Below are positions 1 through 10,689 of a stretch of DNA of 64,000 bases, piece after piece. Below the pieces are notes generated by a model. That model ran no database searches. It saw nothing but the letters and a program-made list of their open reading frames with translations, and was not told the DNA's origin. The stretch comes from Acheta domesticus (taxonomy: Eukaryota; Arthropoda; Insecta; Orthoptera; Gryllidae), in assembly GCA_031308135.1 (NCBI GenBank), contig JAHLJT010009436.1, positions 218,999,286 through 219,063,285 of the forward strand, written 5' to 3'. The first letter of the stretch is position 1; the number at the start of each line of letters is the position of its first letter. The position numbers were made by a program, and so were the translations under genes.

Positions 1-1481
1 GCAACAGTTTCAAAACAATTGGTGACAATTAGCGGACTACCTTGACAATAACAATGGGGTAGCTATGCTTTAGTGCATTTAGTCTTCTTGTAACAATCAT
101 TAGCGGAGGGCCGGTTTTTTGGGCGCCACCCGGCATAAGTACAAAAAAAATTCAAATGTGAATGTAATTATGTGAAGTAACATAGTTATTTGTTGCTGAG
201 TATGAGTCACAACACTCAATGAATTATATTTGTTTGATTTCATTGAACATTATAAAAGTAAAATCATTTAAAAGGTCGAATTAACACTATAAAAGACTAG
301 AAGCAAACGAATGAACAAATGAACAAGCAGCATTAAATAGTTCCGTGTTTGTTCGTAAAAATGAAAGAATATTGTCAAATCCCTGCAGAAATTCTTGAAA
401 AAGCTAACAAAGTTGAAATTATAATAGGTAACAAAGTTAACAAGAAATTATAACAGTCCTCCTATTATAATTTCGCGGGTACATTGCAAATATTTTATTT
501 TTCATATCAATTCAACAAAATGATGCTTTTATTAAGTTATTTCTCTTATTTAACCATTGTGCTATTTATTTATTTATTTTACAGTTTATTACCTTCAATG
601 AATCGAATTCATAAAAATGTTTTAGCATTTGCTCTGTTGGCAGGAGAGCGGGGATGAAGTATTCAAAAAGTCAGCGCGGGCATCAAGAATCCGAAATACT
701 CATAGGGGTATTACGTAGGCTATTACGCTATTTGTGTCGATTAACATACAGTAATGAACTAGTAAACCATAATATGTATGATACGAGTCGTAAAAATGAC
801 ATTTTATTTTGCAAGTAGAGAATGTTGGAACACGAGACGTACAAATCGAGTGGCGCAATCCTGCGAGAAAAATAAAATAACTTTTACTATGTGTGTCATA
901 CACTATTTTTAGGCAGACTTACTGACTTTCCTTTTATTTTAATTCAAAAATATAAATCACTTAATTGTGTATCATGTTACATTAAGATCTGTAGTAGCTG
1001 ATGCTACATCTCAGTTTTAGCACTAGGGCTAAAAATCGAACTTTTATATGCTGTCCGTGCACTAAAAGTAATCGTTTTTACTAATGGCCGTCTAAAAATA
1101 TATTTAGACACATTCGCCTTACATTCGTGAGTATTTCTTAACTGAGATTGTAATGACAAACTTAAAGTTTTCTCAACATGGAGATGAATTTTCACAAGAT
1201 AAGTTTTCACATGTTGCAGTCCTACTCAAATTACAAGTCTCGATTCTTGAAGAAATTACTAGCCAGTAGCCGATGATAAGGGATCAGTAGGAATCTACTG
1301 GATTCTTAATACCTTTGGAAAATACCCCCCCCCCCCAAGAATACCACAAAACATCCATTTTTCACTTGAAAACCGACATCGTAGACACCATTTGCCTCAT
1401 AATTAGATCCTCTCGCCATCCACGAGATTTTCCTTCCCGGCAGCACGCTCGCATCTGCATCATTTCTCTTTGAGTAGCCTC
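1..1481. other. AT-rich spacer, no gene seen
   Basis: AT-rich sequence without a credible long reading frame, tRNA-like boxes or terminal repeats. The two small frames at 700-903 and 1004-1210 on the minus strand have no recognisable domain and look like chance frames. A poly-C run lies at about 1326-1337. Confidence 0.6.
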
Positions 1482-1870
1482 GCTTCATTCGCCCGCGGGC
1501 GGTCGTCGGGCAACGGAAGCCCGCGAGAGTCCACCTGTCCGCTCTCGCGGGCTCAAGCCAAATTAAAATTCCCAATAAACACGACGCATGTAAACCCGGC
1601 GCTCGCAGCCGCGCAAAGCGTCCCACGCGCGCGCGCGCGCTCGCGCACGCTTCGCGCCGGCCGGAGGGCACGCCTCGAGACGCGCCCTCTCGCGGCAGCA
1701 GCAGCAATTCATTTTCAATTCGTTTGACGGCCGCCGCCGGCCGCCGCGGGCGCTGCGATCAATGGCCGGCGGAAAGAGCCGCACGCGCTGCGCACCGCCG
1801 GGGCACAGAATAGAGACTACCCACAAAGGAAAGTAGAGGGCGGCCCCTTTGATTTTCAGTGAGACACCGC
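1482..1870. promoter_or_regulatory. CpG island, candidate promoter
   Basis: A sharply bounded GC- and CpG-rich block (including an alternating GC run near 1625-1650) in AT-rich surroundings. Just beyond its right edge, 1881-1890 reads CCGCCATCTT, which on the minus strand is AAGATGGCGG, the core of the YY1/Pleiohomeotic motif often found near promoters. Several overlapping frames cross the block on both strands, but none shows a domain, so I do not call a gene. A promoter role is inference from composition and one motif. Confidence 0.35.
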
Positions 1871-2845
1871 GCAGCGCGGACCGCCATCTTGAAAGTGGGG
1901 AAAAGAACCCCAGGAGTCAGCTCAAACGGCATTTTCTCAAAAACGGCACCAAATTTTTTCTTCTAACTTTTTCCAATTTTACTAATTTCTAATTTAACTG
2001 TTTTTTGACATAAAATTCATTTTTGTGTATTATATTGTTTTTTAAAAAATACATGATCTTATTTTTTTTAAATATCTCTCACGTGCACATTTCGAACGAT
2101 ATTTCATTATTATTTCATTTCAATATGCACATTTCGAACGATTTTTAAACACTGTTGCATTTCTGAGTTAAAATGCTTTAAATTACTTCAAATAAAAATT
2201 TCCGAAAACTCAAAACTTTTCTGTGCAAAAGCGCTTCAATTTTGCATTTTTAGTAACGGTTAAACGATATTATCTTAAAAACGGCTTCAAATTTTTTAAT
2301 GAAATTTATCATTTCGGACGAGGTTTTACTCTTCTTTAATTTTCTTAATGTAATATTTCGGTTCTAATATTAGGAAACCGAAGAATTGAGAAAATTAAAA
2401 AAAAATACTTCGGGCGGAGATAGATGGCATCTGACTAGAATATGTGGCAAGTCCGATAAATTGGCTCACACCAAAGAAAATAGAAAACGGATACGAGAAA
2501 GTGTGTGCCATTCTGTGTGTACTACTAATTATGTTTTTATAATTCTTTACCTTTCTATCTCAATTTTTTAATTAATATTTGCCTACGTGCGATATGAATA
2601 TTTGCCTATACGAAGCAAATGCTCCCCAAGTTACATATGTGTTTGTTAGTTATACAGACAACCAAATATAAAGAGTAAAACGGAAATCAAAGACACCTTC
2701 ACCATCGTTCACTACATAACAAATATCGGGTCATACAGCAGTTTGCACACTTCCAATATGGCGACCATGCACATCATATCGGCGCACGGACTGTGGGTAG
2801 CTTTCTTTTCTGTGTAGTATCTATTCTGTGAGCGGGGTACGCATC
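1871..2845. other. AT-rich spacer with one short direct repeat
   Basis: AT-rich. The string GCACATTTCGAACGAT occurs twice (about 2085-2100 and 2126-2141). No coding or RNA feature is supported. Confidence 0.5.
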
Positions 2846-3430
2846 GACTGAGTTGGCTCAGGGCAACAAGTGTTGTTACTGCAGCGGCTACGACCCGGGT
2901 CGTCCTAGAGTCTGAGACCCAGCGGTACAGGATTGCTCTTCCTAAATAAAGAGCCAGGTCGAATTTAGCCGCTGTCTGGGGGAGAATTCTACGTTGTTTT
3001 GATCGATAGTTTTCCGTGGTGTTCCACGCAGTACCAGGCGAATGCTGGAGCAATACCTCAACAAATGGGCCACAGAGCGCTCGCGATCTTCTCTTCCTCA
3101 TCCTTGTCCTATCCTCGATCCTTACATTTAAAGCACCACACTTCCACCCATGTCCGGAAACAGTCGGCACACTGTTCACAGCCAGACTGTTTGCGGCCAT
3201 GGCCGGATCACAGTCTGCATCACAGTCTGGCTGTGATGCGGTGCCCCGCTGGCGGAAATACGTACAGGGGGAAACCTCCCCTCCGCAAGCAGACTCGTAG
3301 GCTGGAGCCAGATCTTACGTTCTATCGGAGGAGGAATACCGCCACTTTCCGCTATATAAGATCCATTACACTTGTGGGTCTAATGACCTTGCAGTTGACG
3401 TGCCCGAAAACATCAATCAAACAATCAATT
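2846..3430 (+). mobile_element. SINE-B copy 1 (full length)
   Basis: A member of a long SINE family (about 540-580 bp) that recurs in this window. The tRNA-like head has a box A-like TTGGCTCAGGG at about 2853-2863; box B is degraded. The body follows the other copies in order: the 'gatcgatagttttccgtgg' segment at about 3001, the 'cttgtcctatcct' segment near 3100, the 'ggtgccccgctgg' segment near 3240, then the 3' tail 'taatgaccttgcagttgacg' at about 3382-3401, ending in ATCA repeats. It is diverged from copies 5 and 7, so it is an old insertion. Long frames crossing it on both strands are not genes. Confidence 0.8.
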
Positions 3431-3479
3431 AGTCGATGCGGTTTGCGAGCCACTTGCCTCTATCGGGCGCGAGCATTTC

Positions 3480-4270
3480 TCATTAAGCGACGGGACGAGG
3501 ATGCGATGCTTCTTAAAAAGCTTCCTCGAGGAAAAAGATTCAACCTATCGTAGCCGAAGAGATTACTACATCCTCAAGAAGTGGGCAAAAATTATATCCG
3601 TAGTCAAGGTATAAACCAATATGATTTAGGAAGGCGGATTGTACAACTACAAGGCGCAAAACCTAAGAGGAAGGAAATGTAAGAAAATTTGGTTGAATCG
3701 ATATGTAAATTGTACCCTTATCTTGATTTGTAACCATGAAAATGCTTCGAATAAACAATATTATGATAATACGTTATCACCAATATAATTATCTTATTCT
3801 TCGTTTTTTCTTCTTCTTCAAACATGTTAATTAAATGAATGATAGTTTCATTATTTACCTAAAACGTAAACGAAATAGCTGGTAAAACATTAAATAAACA
3901 CATATCGTTTTCTGTACATTGAAGTCATAGATAAGAAAAAGCACAAAAAGCTTAGAGGAGAGCAGATGGAATAAAGAGATTTTTCCGGTAAAGGGCTTTG
4001 CTAACATTCAAACTATTCAAATGAAAAAACAGCGAAGATAGTCATTTTCGAATCTCGAACTTTTCCCGTATTCGCCGTTTGATCTTTGTTTCCAATCTTT
4101 CATCCCTACATATTATCGCCATCCAAAATCGCGTGTTGCAGGCCTGAATAAAAACATTTGTTCGTCGTTTGTTGAGCAAACACCCGCGGGTCATAGCCGG
4201 CTGCTGTAGTCCCCAGCGCCTCCGAATCTCATTTGGCTGGGTATTCAGGTGCGATGGCATTTTATGCGGA
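3480..4270 (+). repeat. Dispersed repeat, copy 1 (pair with 7610-8245)
   Basis: This segment is collinear with 7610-8245 in the same orientation. Shared anchors in order include 'cctcaagaagtggg'/'cttcaagaagtggg', 'agcagatggaataaag', 'aaacagcgaaga', 'gtcattttcgaa', 'ccccagcgcctccgaatctc' and 'gtgcgatggcattt'. Substitutions and indels between anchors indicate an old duplication or two copies of a dispersed family. No coding frame is conserved between the two. The strand given is arbitrary. Confidence 0.75.
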
Positions 4271-4275
4271 TGCAA

Positions 4276-5560
4276 CTAATCCTGCGGTGAATGTTAACTG
4301 GCGAAAATTGATTGGAACGTAACGGCTATCTATCCATGCGTACTTAACATTCCATTTGGAGCCGCATGATAATTGGTCACTCTAATAGAGCATTACGGGG
4401 CCGACTGACGCTACTTAACTACGTTTAGGGAATAACATTTTCGTGCAATTGCCCAATGACCTCTGTGGAATTAAAGTCATTGGATGAAGTGGACCGAAGT
4501 GGCTTGTTGTAAAGCGGAACTGTATAAAACAAGTAACAAAGTTTTACACTGAGTAGAATTTTGTACTTACGCGCATCCAAAATCACAATCTAATAGCAAT
4601 AATAATACAGCACGTATAATCTTCATACAATTTTAAACAGATTAAAATGGTATGGCCGTTGATATTCTCAGAAATTTTTGTATAGCAAAGAAATCTGCAG
4701 ATTTATGTATTTAAAATCTACTATTGTCATATAAAGAAAATTAGACTATTCAGAGCCCCCTTTTTCAGAACGTATCCAATAACGAACTGATATAACTAAA
4801 TAAAAACACCGTACATGTATAAAAGAATGAAATATTAAAAAATACCGACTACTGATGATATAAACAAATTATAGAATAACATTTTCGATAAAAAAATCGG
4901 ACCATAATGTAATGTGCTCCTAGATAAAAGGAATATACAAGCTGAAATACAATTGATAATCACAGGACAGACGAAATATGTTGAGAATGGGAGTTGGCTC
5001 ATTTGGGTAACTGAGGGGTAAGAGCTCGTGCTGTGAGCTAGTCTCTTCTGTCTACGTGATGCCGTCGGGCGGGTCGTGAGTCGGTTGTAGAGTTGCGAGC
5101 TGGGTCATGCCGAGGGATTTGGTATTTTTTTCGAAAAATGGTGAACTGGTTTATAATGTGAATTTTGGTTGTTGTAAACCTGCGATGAAAAACCTGTTGT
5201 TTTTTGGTATATCAGGTTTATTTCCGAACATAACACTGTAGTTTTTATTACTTATTTTACGAGTAGAAATTTACAATGTCTTAGCTTTCACTATTAGATC
5301 TGCAAGATTTAGTCTACTCGAATAATTGAAGATGGTAATGATAAGAAGTTGAAAGCTGCAAAACAATTTCATTCAGGAAATTATTTAAACAATGACAACT
5401 ACGCCGCAATAGTGTACATTCAAGGAAAAAGATGTTACGAGAGAGATGGATTCTCAACGCGTTAATTTGATATTTCTGCTGCGCGTTTGGATAAAGAAAT
5501 TGGAAACTATCAAGTATTGCAGTAGAGAATCTAATATATGAGACTTTTCAAATAATGGTT
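4276..5560. other. AT-rich spacer, nothing recognised
   Basis: AT-rich DNA with no long frame. A mildly GC-rich stretch at about 4985-5115 has no clear box A/box B pair, so it is not called as a SINE. Confidence 0.55.
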
Positions 5561-6545
5561 TCTTTCAATCCAATACTAATCGTTCAAAGTTCACCAACGG
5601 CCTACATGAATGAGGAGTCCCTTCGTCAAATTTTCTTACAAGACACGTGCACTGCACTTCTGTTGTGAGGGCAGGGGAAGTCAAAAATCGTATGTGGGAC
5701 ACGCCGTCACAGCGAAGGAAGAGTGAAATTGCAGCAGCAGGACAGAGGGAGAGGCCGCGGGAGAGGATGATGTTTTCGAGAAGATAGAGCTCTGTTGAAG
5801 ACCGTCGCTGCCGTCTCGAGAGGCACCGAAACAAGCGAGCGGAGATTGAAAATGGGACGCCGATGGGAGGCCGGGGGGGGGGGGGGCAGGCGAAGTGAGG
5901 CATTACGCACCCGGCCGAGCACGGAGTTTAGAAAGGGAAGAGTAAGCCTGGCACGGAACATTCAGGAGGCATCTTGGAGTTGCATTCGCGTTTGAAAACA
6001 TACAGTTTTTTCTTGGTAATTAGTGGATCGTGTAGACATATCATTATTCACATGGTGGGAAGGATTGTAGAAAATTGTGTACACATTTTCGTACATAAAA
6101 TTACATCGTCTTTTTATTAAATGTAGTTCCAAACTACTTATTTAAATTGTATCTTCCATACTGCTAGATCCACATATGCCAAAATGTTCCGAGACACTAT
6201 GATGTAACAAACAAGTGTAACTAACAACATTTTCCGACTATACAATATAAATGTTAGTTAATCTAAATAGTTGAGTTATAAATGCTGAAAGTGTTTCGAA
6301 ATCAATATCAGTTTCTAGTTCATGACTCAGCGTAACCCGGAACAAAAAACGCCCGCTCCTTCTCTGAAAAGGTCTGGGAATCAATCTATTTGCTCGGAAG
6401 GCTAAAAGGGTCGTGTTGTCGCAACACATGGATTAAACACGTTTCATATGAACTGGCCTTCAATCAACATTTTACTCTCCTTAATCGGACGAGCATGTCC
6501 CAGGCCACTAGGGTAAATGAATCACGCAAAATGAAAGAGACGAAT
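5561..6545. other. Mixed spacer with a poly-G tract
   Basis: Moderately GC-rich from about 5640 to 5960, including an uninterrupted G run at about 5873-5886, then AT-rich to 6540. Open frames on both strands (such as 5565-5903 minus) are low complexity and show no domain. Confidence 0.45.
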
Positions 6546-6549
6546 CGGT

Positions 6550-7500
6550 AGTTGTGGGGCAGGGCGGAGCGGGGCACGGCGGAGCGGGGCAGGGCGGGGA
6601 AGGGGCAGAGCGGAGCGAGGCAGGGCGGAGCGGGGCAGGGCGGAGCGGGGCAGGGCGGAGCGGGGCAGGGCGGAGCGGGGCAGGGCGGAGCGGGGCAGGG
6701 CGGAGCGGGGCAGGGCGGAGCGGGGCAGGGCGGAGCGGGGCAGGGCGGAGCGGGGCAGGGCGGAGCGGGGCAGGGCGGAGCGGGGCAGGGCGGAGCGGGG
6801 CAGGGCGGAGCGGGGCAGGGCGGAGCGGGGCAGGGCGGAGCGGGGCAGGGCGGAGCGGGGCAGGGCGGAGCGGGGCAGGGCGGAGCGGGGCAGGGCGGAG
6901 CGGGGCAGGGCGGAGCGGGGCAGGGCGGAGCGGGGCAGGGCGGAGCGGGGCAGGGCGGAGCGGGGCAGGGCCGAACGGCGCAGGGCCGAACGGCGCAGGG
7001 CCGAACGGCGCAGGGCCGAACGGCGCAGGGCCGAACGGCGCAGGGCCGAACGGCGCAGGGCCGAACGGCGCAGGGCCGAACGGCGCAGGGCCGAACGGCG
7101 CAGGGCCGAACGGCGCAGGGAGGGGCGGGGCAGGACGGGGCGGGGGGGCATGGCGGGGCTGGGCAGAGTGGGGCATGGCGGGGAGGGGCAGGGTAGGGCG
7201 GGGAGGGACAGGGAAGGGCGGGGCAGGGAGTGGCGGGACGGGGAGGGGCGGGACAGGGCGGGGAGGGGCGCGGCGGGACGGGGCAGGACGGGGCTGGGCG
7301 GGGCTAGGCGGAGAAAGGCGAGGCTGGGCGGGGATGGGCGGGGGCGGGCGGTTCGGGTTCGGTGAGAGGCGGGGCGGGGAAGGGCTTGGCATGGCGGGAA
7401 GGGTGAGGTGGGGAGTGGCGGGGACGAGGCGGAGTAGGGACGAAATATGGTCTGGGAGGGAAAGGGGTGGGGATCGGGAAGGGAGGGGCTGGACTGTGCG
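6550..7500 (+). repeat. G-rich 15-bp minisatellite with degenerate flank
   Basis: The core has two homogeneous blocks of a 15-bp unit. Roughly 23 copies of GGGGCAGGGCGGAGC run from about 6621 to 6965, followed by 10 copies of CAGGGCCGAACGGCG from about 6966 to 7115. From 7116 to 7500 the G-rich pattern degenerates. The plus strand has G runs at regular spacing, compatible with G-quadruplex formation. Because 15 is a multiple of 3, every frame stays open, which explains frames of up to about 385 codons here. These are not genes. Confidence 0.95.
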
Positions 7501-7507
7501 GGGTCAG

Positions 7508-7580
7508 ATTGTCGCGCAGGCGACGCTGGCTCCGCCGCCTCCACTGCCTCTGCCGCCGCCACCGCCGCCGTTGCCACGAA
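7508..7580. repeat. C-rich low-complexity tract
   Basis: CCG/CCT/GCC-type degenerate triplets on the plus strand directly after the long G-rich tract. The strand bias flips at about 7505. Confidence 0.7.
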
Positions 7581-7609
7581 GGCTGGCTACGATATCGTAC
7601 AAGGTATTA

Positions 7610-8245
7610 AAAATTACAGAGCTTATGACGGGAATAAGAAAACTTCTCGAGGAAGAAGCTTCAACTTATCGCCACCGAATAGATGCTACTTCATCTTCAA
7701 GAAGTGGGTAGAAAAAATGCATATTAAGATATGGCTTCTTCAAGCAATTAATTAATTGATTTGTTTCATAAATTACCAAGCACCTAAACGTAAAAATACG
7801 CTGAAAAAATATTAAATATATACGTATATTACTTTCTGTACATAAAACTAATAGCACTGAAAGTAAAAGTACTGACAGATCAGAGCGGAGCAGATGGAAT
7901 AAAGATATTTTTAAGGGGTAAGCCTTTGATAACATTCGAACCATTCAAATGACGAAAAACAGCGAAGATTGTCATTTTCGAACCTCAAACTTTTCCAGTA
8001 TTCGGCGGTTTTAAGTTTCTAATGCTTGTGATGATCAGATGACTGAAAGGTTTTTCTGATGGCGATCTGTGTTTTTAATGTTTCATCAGCGTTCAAAATT
8101 GCAAATTGCAGCTCTGAAAAATACATTTTTTCGCCGGTTGTTGATAAAAAATCCGCGTATTATAGCCGATTATAGTCTATACAGCAGTCCCCAGCGCCTC
8201 CGAATCTCATTTGGGTGAGTATGCAGGTGCGATGGCATTTTGTTC
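7610..8245 (+). repeat. Dispersed repeat, copy 2 (pair with 3480-4270)
   Basis: Collinear with 3480-4270, sharing the anchors listed there, including the 20-base string 'ccccagcgcctccgaatctc' near its right end. It begins shortly after the minisatellite and its C-rich flank. The family is unidentified. Confidence 0.75.
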
Positions 8246-9255
8246 ATGACTAAAGTGATCTCTTCATTTATTTTCATATTGCCTTTAATTACACATAAGC
8301 CATCCAAACAATTAACATGTTCAATATTTCGGTATTATTCGAGGGCTTGCGTATGATTGGGAAGAATTAAAGAGCTCATTGCTAAAGCGACTTATCTTCA
8401 TTTCAGTTGGTTTTCAAGTTTAACAATCAATATATCTCAATACTTTTGAGTAAGAATATGAGAAATAAAACAAAACTCCAGCAGTTTAAGTCTTTGGAAG
8501 AGAGTACAGTAACATATAGCTCTGACATTTGGGTTCTCAACCAAGCTCTAAAAAGTGTTGAAAACAGTTGTTGGAGAAGATACTAAGGAGACAGCCTGCT
8601 TGAACATATAAAAACAGAGACGATATAAAGGCGATTAAATATAGGATGTTTAAGTAATATTGTTGAAAAGAAAATATAATGGTACGGCCGTTTACAAAGG
8701 AGGGATTCATATAGACAGCCCAAAGAGGTTAATAATTGGACGCCAGCAAGACGGAGGAAAAGAGGTGCAGTGTGAAACTGAAGGGTGTAACAGAGGCAGT
8801 GGTAACAAGAGATATGTAACAAGAGACTTGGCGGAACAAAAAAAGCGCCTTGGATGAGATAAGCGACCAAAATTGTGTTGTAAACATTGCTACATTTGCA
8901 TACGAATCTTTACGTAATATTGGTATTAAGGTATAAGTAAATTAGCGAAAAGCATTACACAAAAATATTACATCTCGCATTTTGTGCACAATAGATCTCA
9001 TTTGGAACACTCCGAAGTTTTATCGGGAAATTTTGGTGTTAGAAACATTTCTAGCTATGGAATCTTCATGTGGATATTTCTGAGAAAACCAGCCTGAAGT
9101 TAGCACCTCGATTGACTTTGGTGTTTTTTCTTTTGTGGCGCACCTTTGAACATAAAAACGGGATATAGCTACACTGGTGTATTTTCTTCCAATTCACTAC
9201 AGATTGGATGATTACATTGCAATATTTATGTATCAGTTTACAAGAACTGCCATCC
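8246..9255. other. AT-rich spacer, nothing recognised
   Basis: No credible coding frame or repeat boundary seen. Frames at 8583-8870 (minus) and 8660-8857 (plus) overlap each other and show no domain. Confidence 0.5.
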
Positions 9256-9259
9256 CTCA

Positions 9260-10270
9260 CGGTGATTGTATCCGCTGTTTCGTTCTGTCGATCCTGATCT
9301 CATTCAGCACCATTCACCACATGTCTCATTTCAACGCTTCCCGTTCCAAACGAAACCTATATTTCCATGCCATCGTCTCGCCACGCCTCGACGTGTTTAT
9401 TACGTCTCAAATTCGCATCACTTCTCCACCAATCACGCCACACTACCGTCGTCAGAACTTTTACCAAATCAACCAACACTGCCACTACTCTTAGAGCCGA
9501 CGAAGACATTGCTCCCATTTTGACAGGGTGGGATCTACGGACGGGATGAAAACTGAGAAATTTCTTTTAAAAAGCTACTCTTTTTTCCACGAATTAATAC
9601 AAGTTACAATCACTAAATAATGTTTAATTAAAAAATAATTTTGCGCAATAAATAACGCGTTAATTCAATAAAATAGGTTTTATGCGACATGGCTTACTCA
9701 TATAGACCAGACACGATTTTCGTAGTCTTCCTCTCCCCATCAGACATTCCTCTCTCCCAACACACTGACCTTCGTCTTCGTAACCTTCATTATACACTCT
9801 CACTCGTCGCCAAACGCCAGTCCACTGACTTATACGCCACCATCCTGTGTGTTTACACCACCACCGCAATCTTTACTTTCAGTTCCGACGTCGTCCTTAC
9901 CATCACAAAATCTCTTCATCGACCTGGCCGCTGCAACTACCTCCGCCTCCGTCCCCGCCGCCGCAATGCCACTACCGCCGCCACCTCCGCCCCCGGCCCC
10001 GCCCCCGCTACCACCACTCCCGCTGCCACCGCCACTAACGGCACCACTACCACTACCATTGCCAATGCCACCACTGTCGCCACCGCCGTCTAGTCCCACC
10101 CTCGCTGCCGTTTCTGTCGGGGGGTGGGGGGGGGGGCACTCGCGGGACTCAATCGATAGGGGCTGCTCTGTGAATGGGCCACTGCCCACGCGCTCGACCG
10201 CGCCGGTCAGCGCCTGACACCCACGCCCCCGCCCCCTCGCTGGAAACTGGCACACGCGTTCCAAAGCTAA
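9260..10270. repeat. C/T-rich, G-poor low-complexity region
   Basis: The plus strand is strongly G-poor in two blocks, about 9280-9530 and 9690-10110. The second ends in degenerate CCN triplets (about 9930-10090) and a G run at about 10120-10136. Overlapping frames on both strands are Pro/Thr/Ala- or Gly-rich and are products of composition. No gene is called. Confidence 0.6.
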
Positions 10271-10463
10271 GGCCACCACACCATGACTCTTTTTTTTTTT
10301 TCAACTAGTGTCCTATTCGCATTATTCTTTGACAGTTATTTGAATTGGAAATATTTCGCATGTGTACTGGCCTTTCGAACGTTTTTGTAATTATAATATG
10401 CAACAGAAAATAGCAATTTACAATTTCATTGTTAGAATTATTAGTCAGTAAGTAAATTAAATA

Positions 10464-10679
10464 TTTTCTTTTGTTATTTCAGGTCGCATCAACATCTAGG
10501 CCATTAGCGACCACTATTGTGTTCAACGTTATGGCAACTGTAAAGATGACATATGATGAAGATAGGGAATGAAAGGACGAACACTAATATAACCATGCCT
10601 GAGGCGGGACTCGAACCCGCGACCCTTCGGTTCGAGGTTGCTACGACACTACTGTGATCTCGGCCACCGGGGATCGGCG
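10464..10679 (-). mobile_element. SINE-A copy 1 (complete, with TSD)
   Basis: A 216-bp tRNA-derived SINE on the minus strand. The head contains box A TGGCCGAGATC (complement of 10656-10666) and a canonical box B GGTTCGAGTCC (complement of 10607-10617), in a tRNA-Leu/Ser-like context. The 3' end (about 10478-10512) is the conserved tail whose complement begins GGTCGCTAATGGCC and is shared with the LINE at 37-40 kb. The element is flanked by the direct repeat AATTAAATA at 10455-10463 and 10680-10688. It is not a working tRNA gene, because the sequence continues past the head into a SINE body. Confidence 0.9.
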
Positions 10680-10689
10680 AATTAAATAA

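Noticed and set aside
2712..3553. Frames of 162 and 184 codons on opposite strands.
   Set aside because: Both lie largely within SINE-B copy 1 and are not conserved in the other copies.
6508..7711. Several 200-385-codon open frames on both strands.
   Set aside because: They are translations of the 15-bp G-rich minisatellite and its flank; all frames stay open because of composition and a unit length divisible by three.
10464..10679. A tRNA gene, suggested by intact box A and box B.
   Set aside because: The head continues into a SINE body, has a TSD, and recurs at 35939-36151 with the same body and tail.
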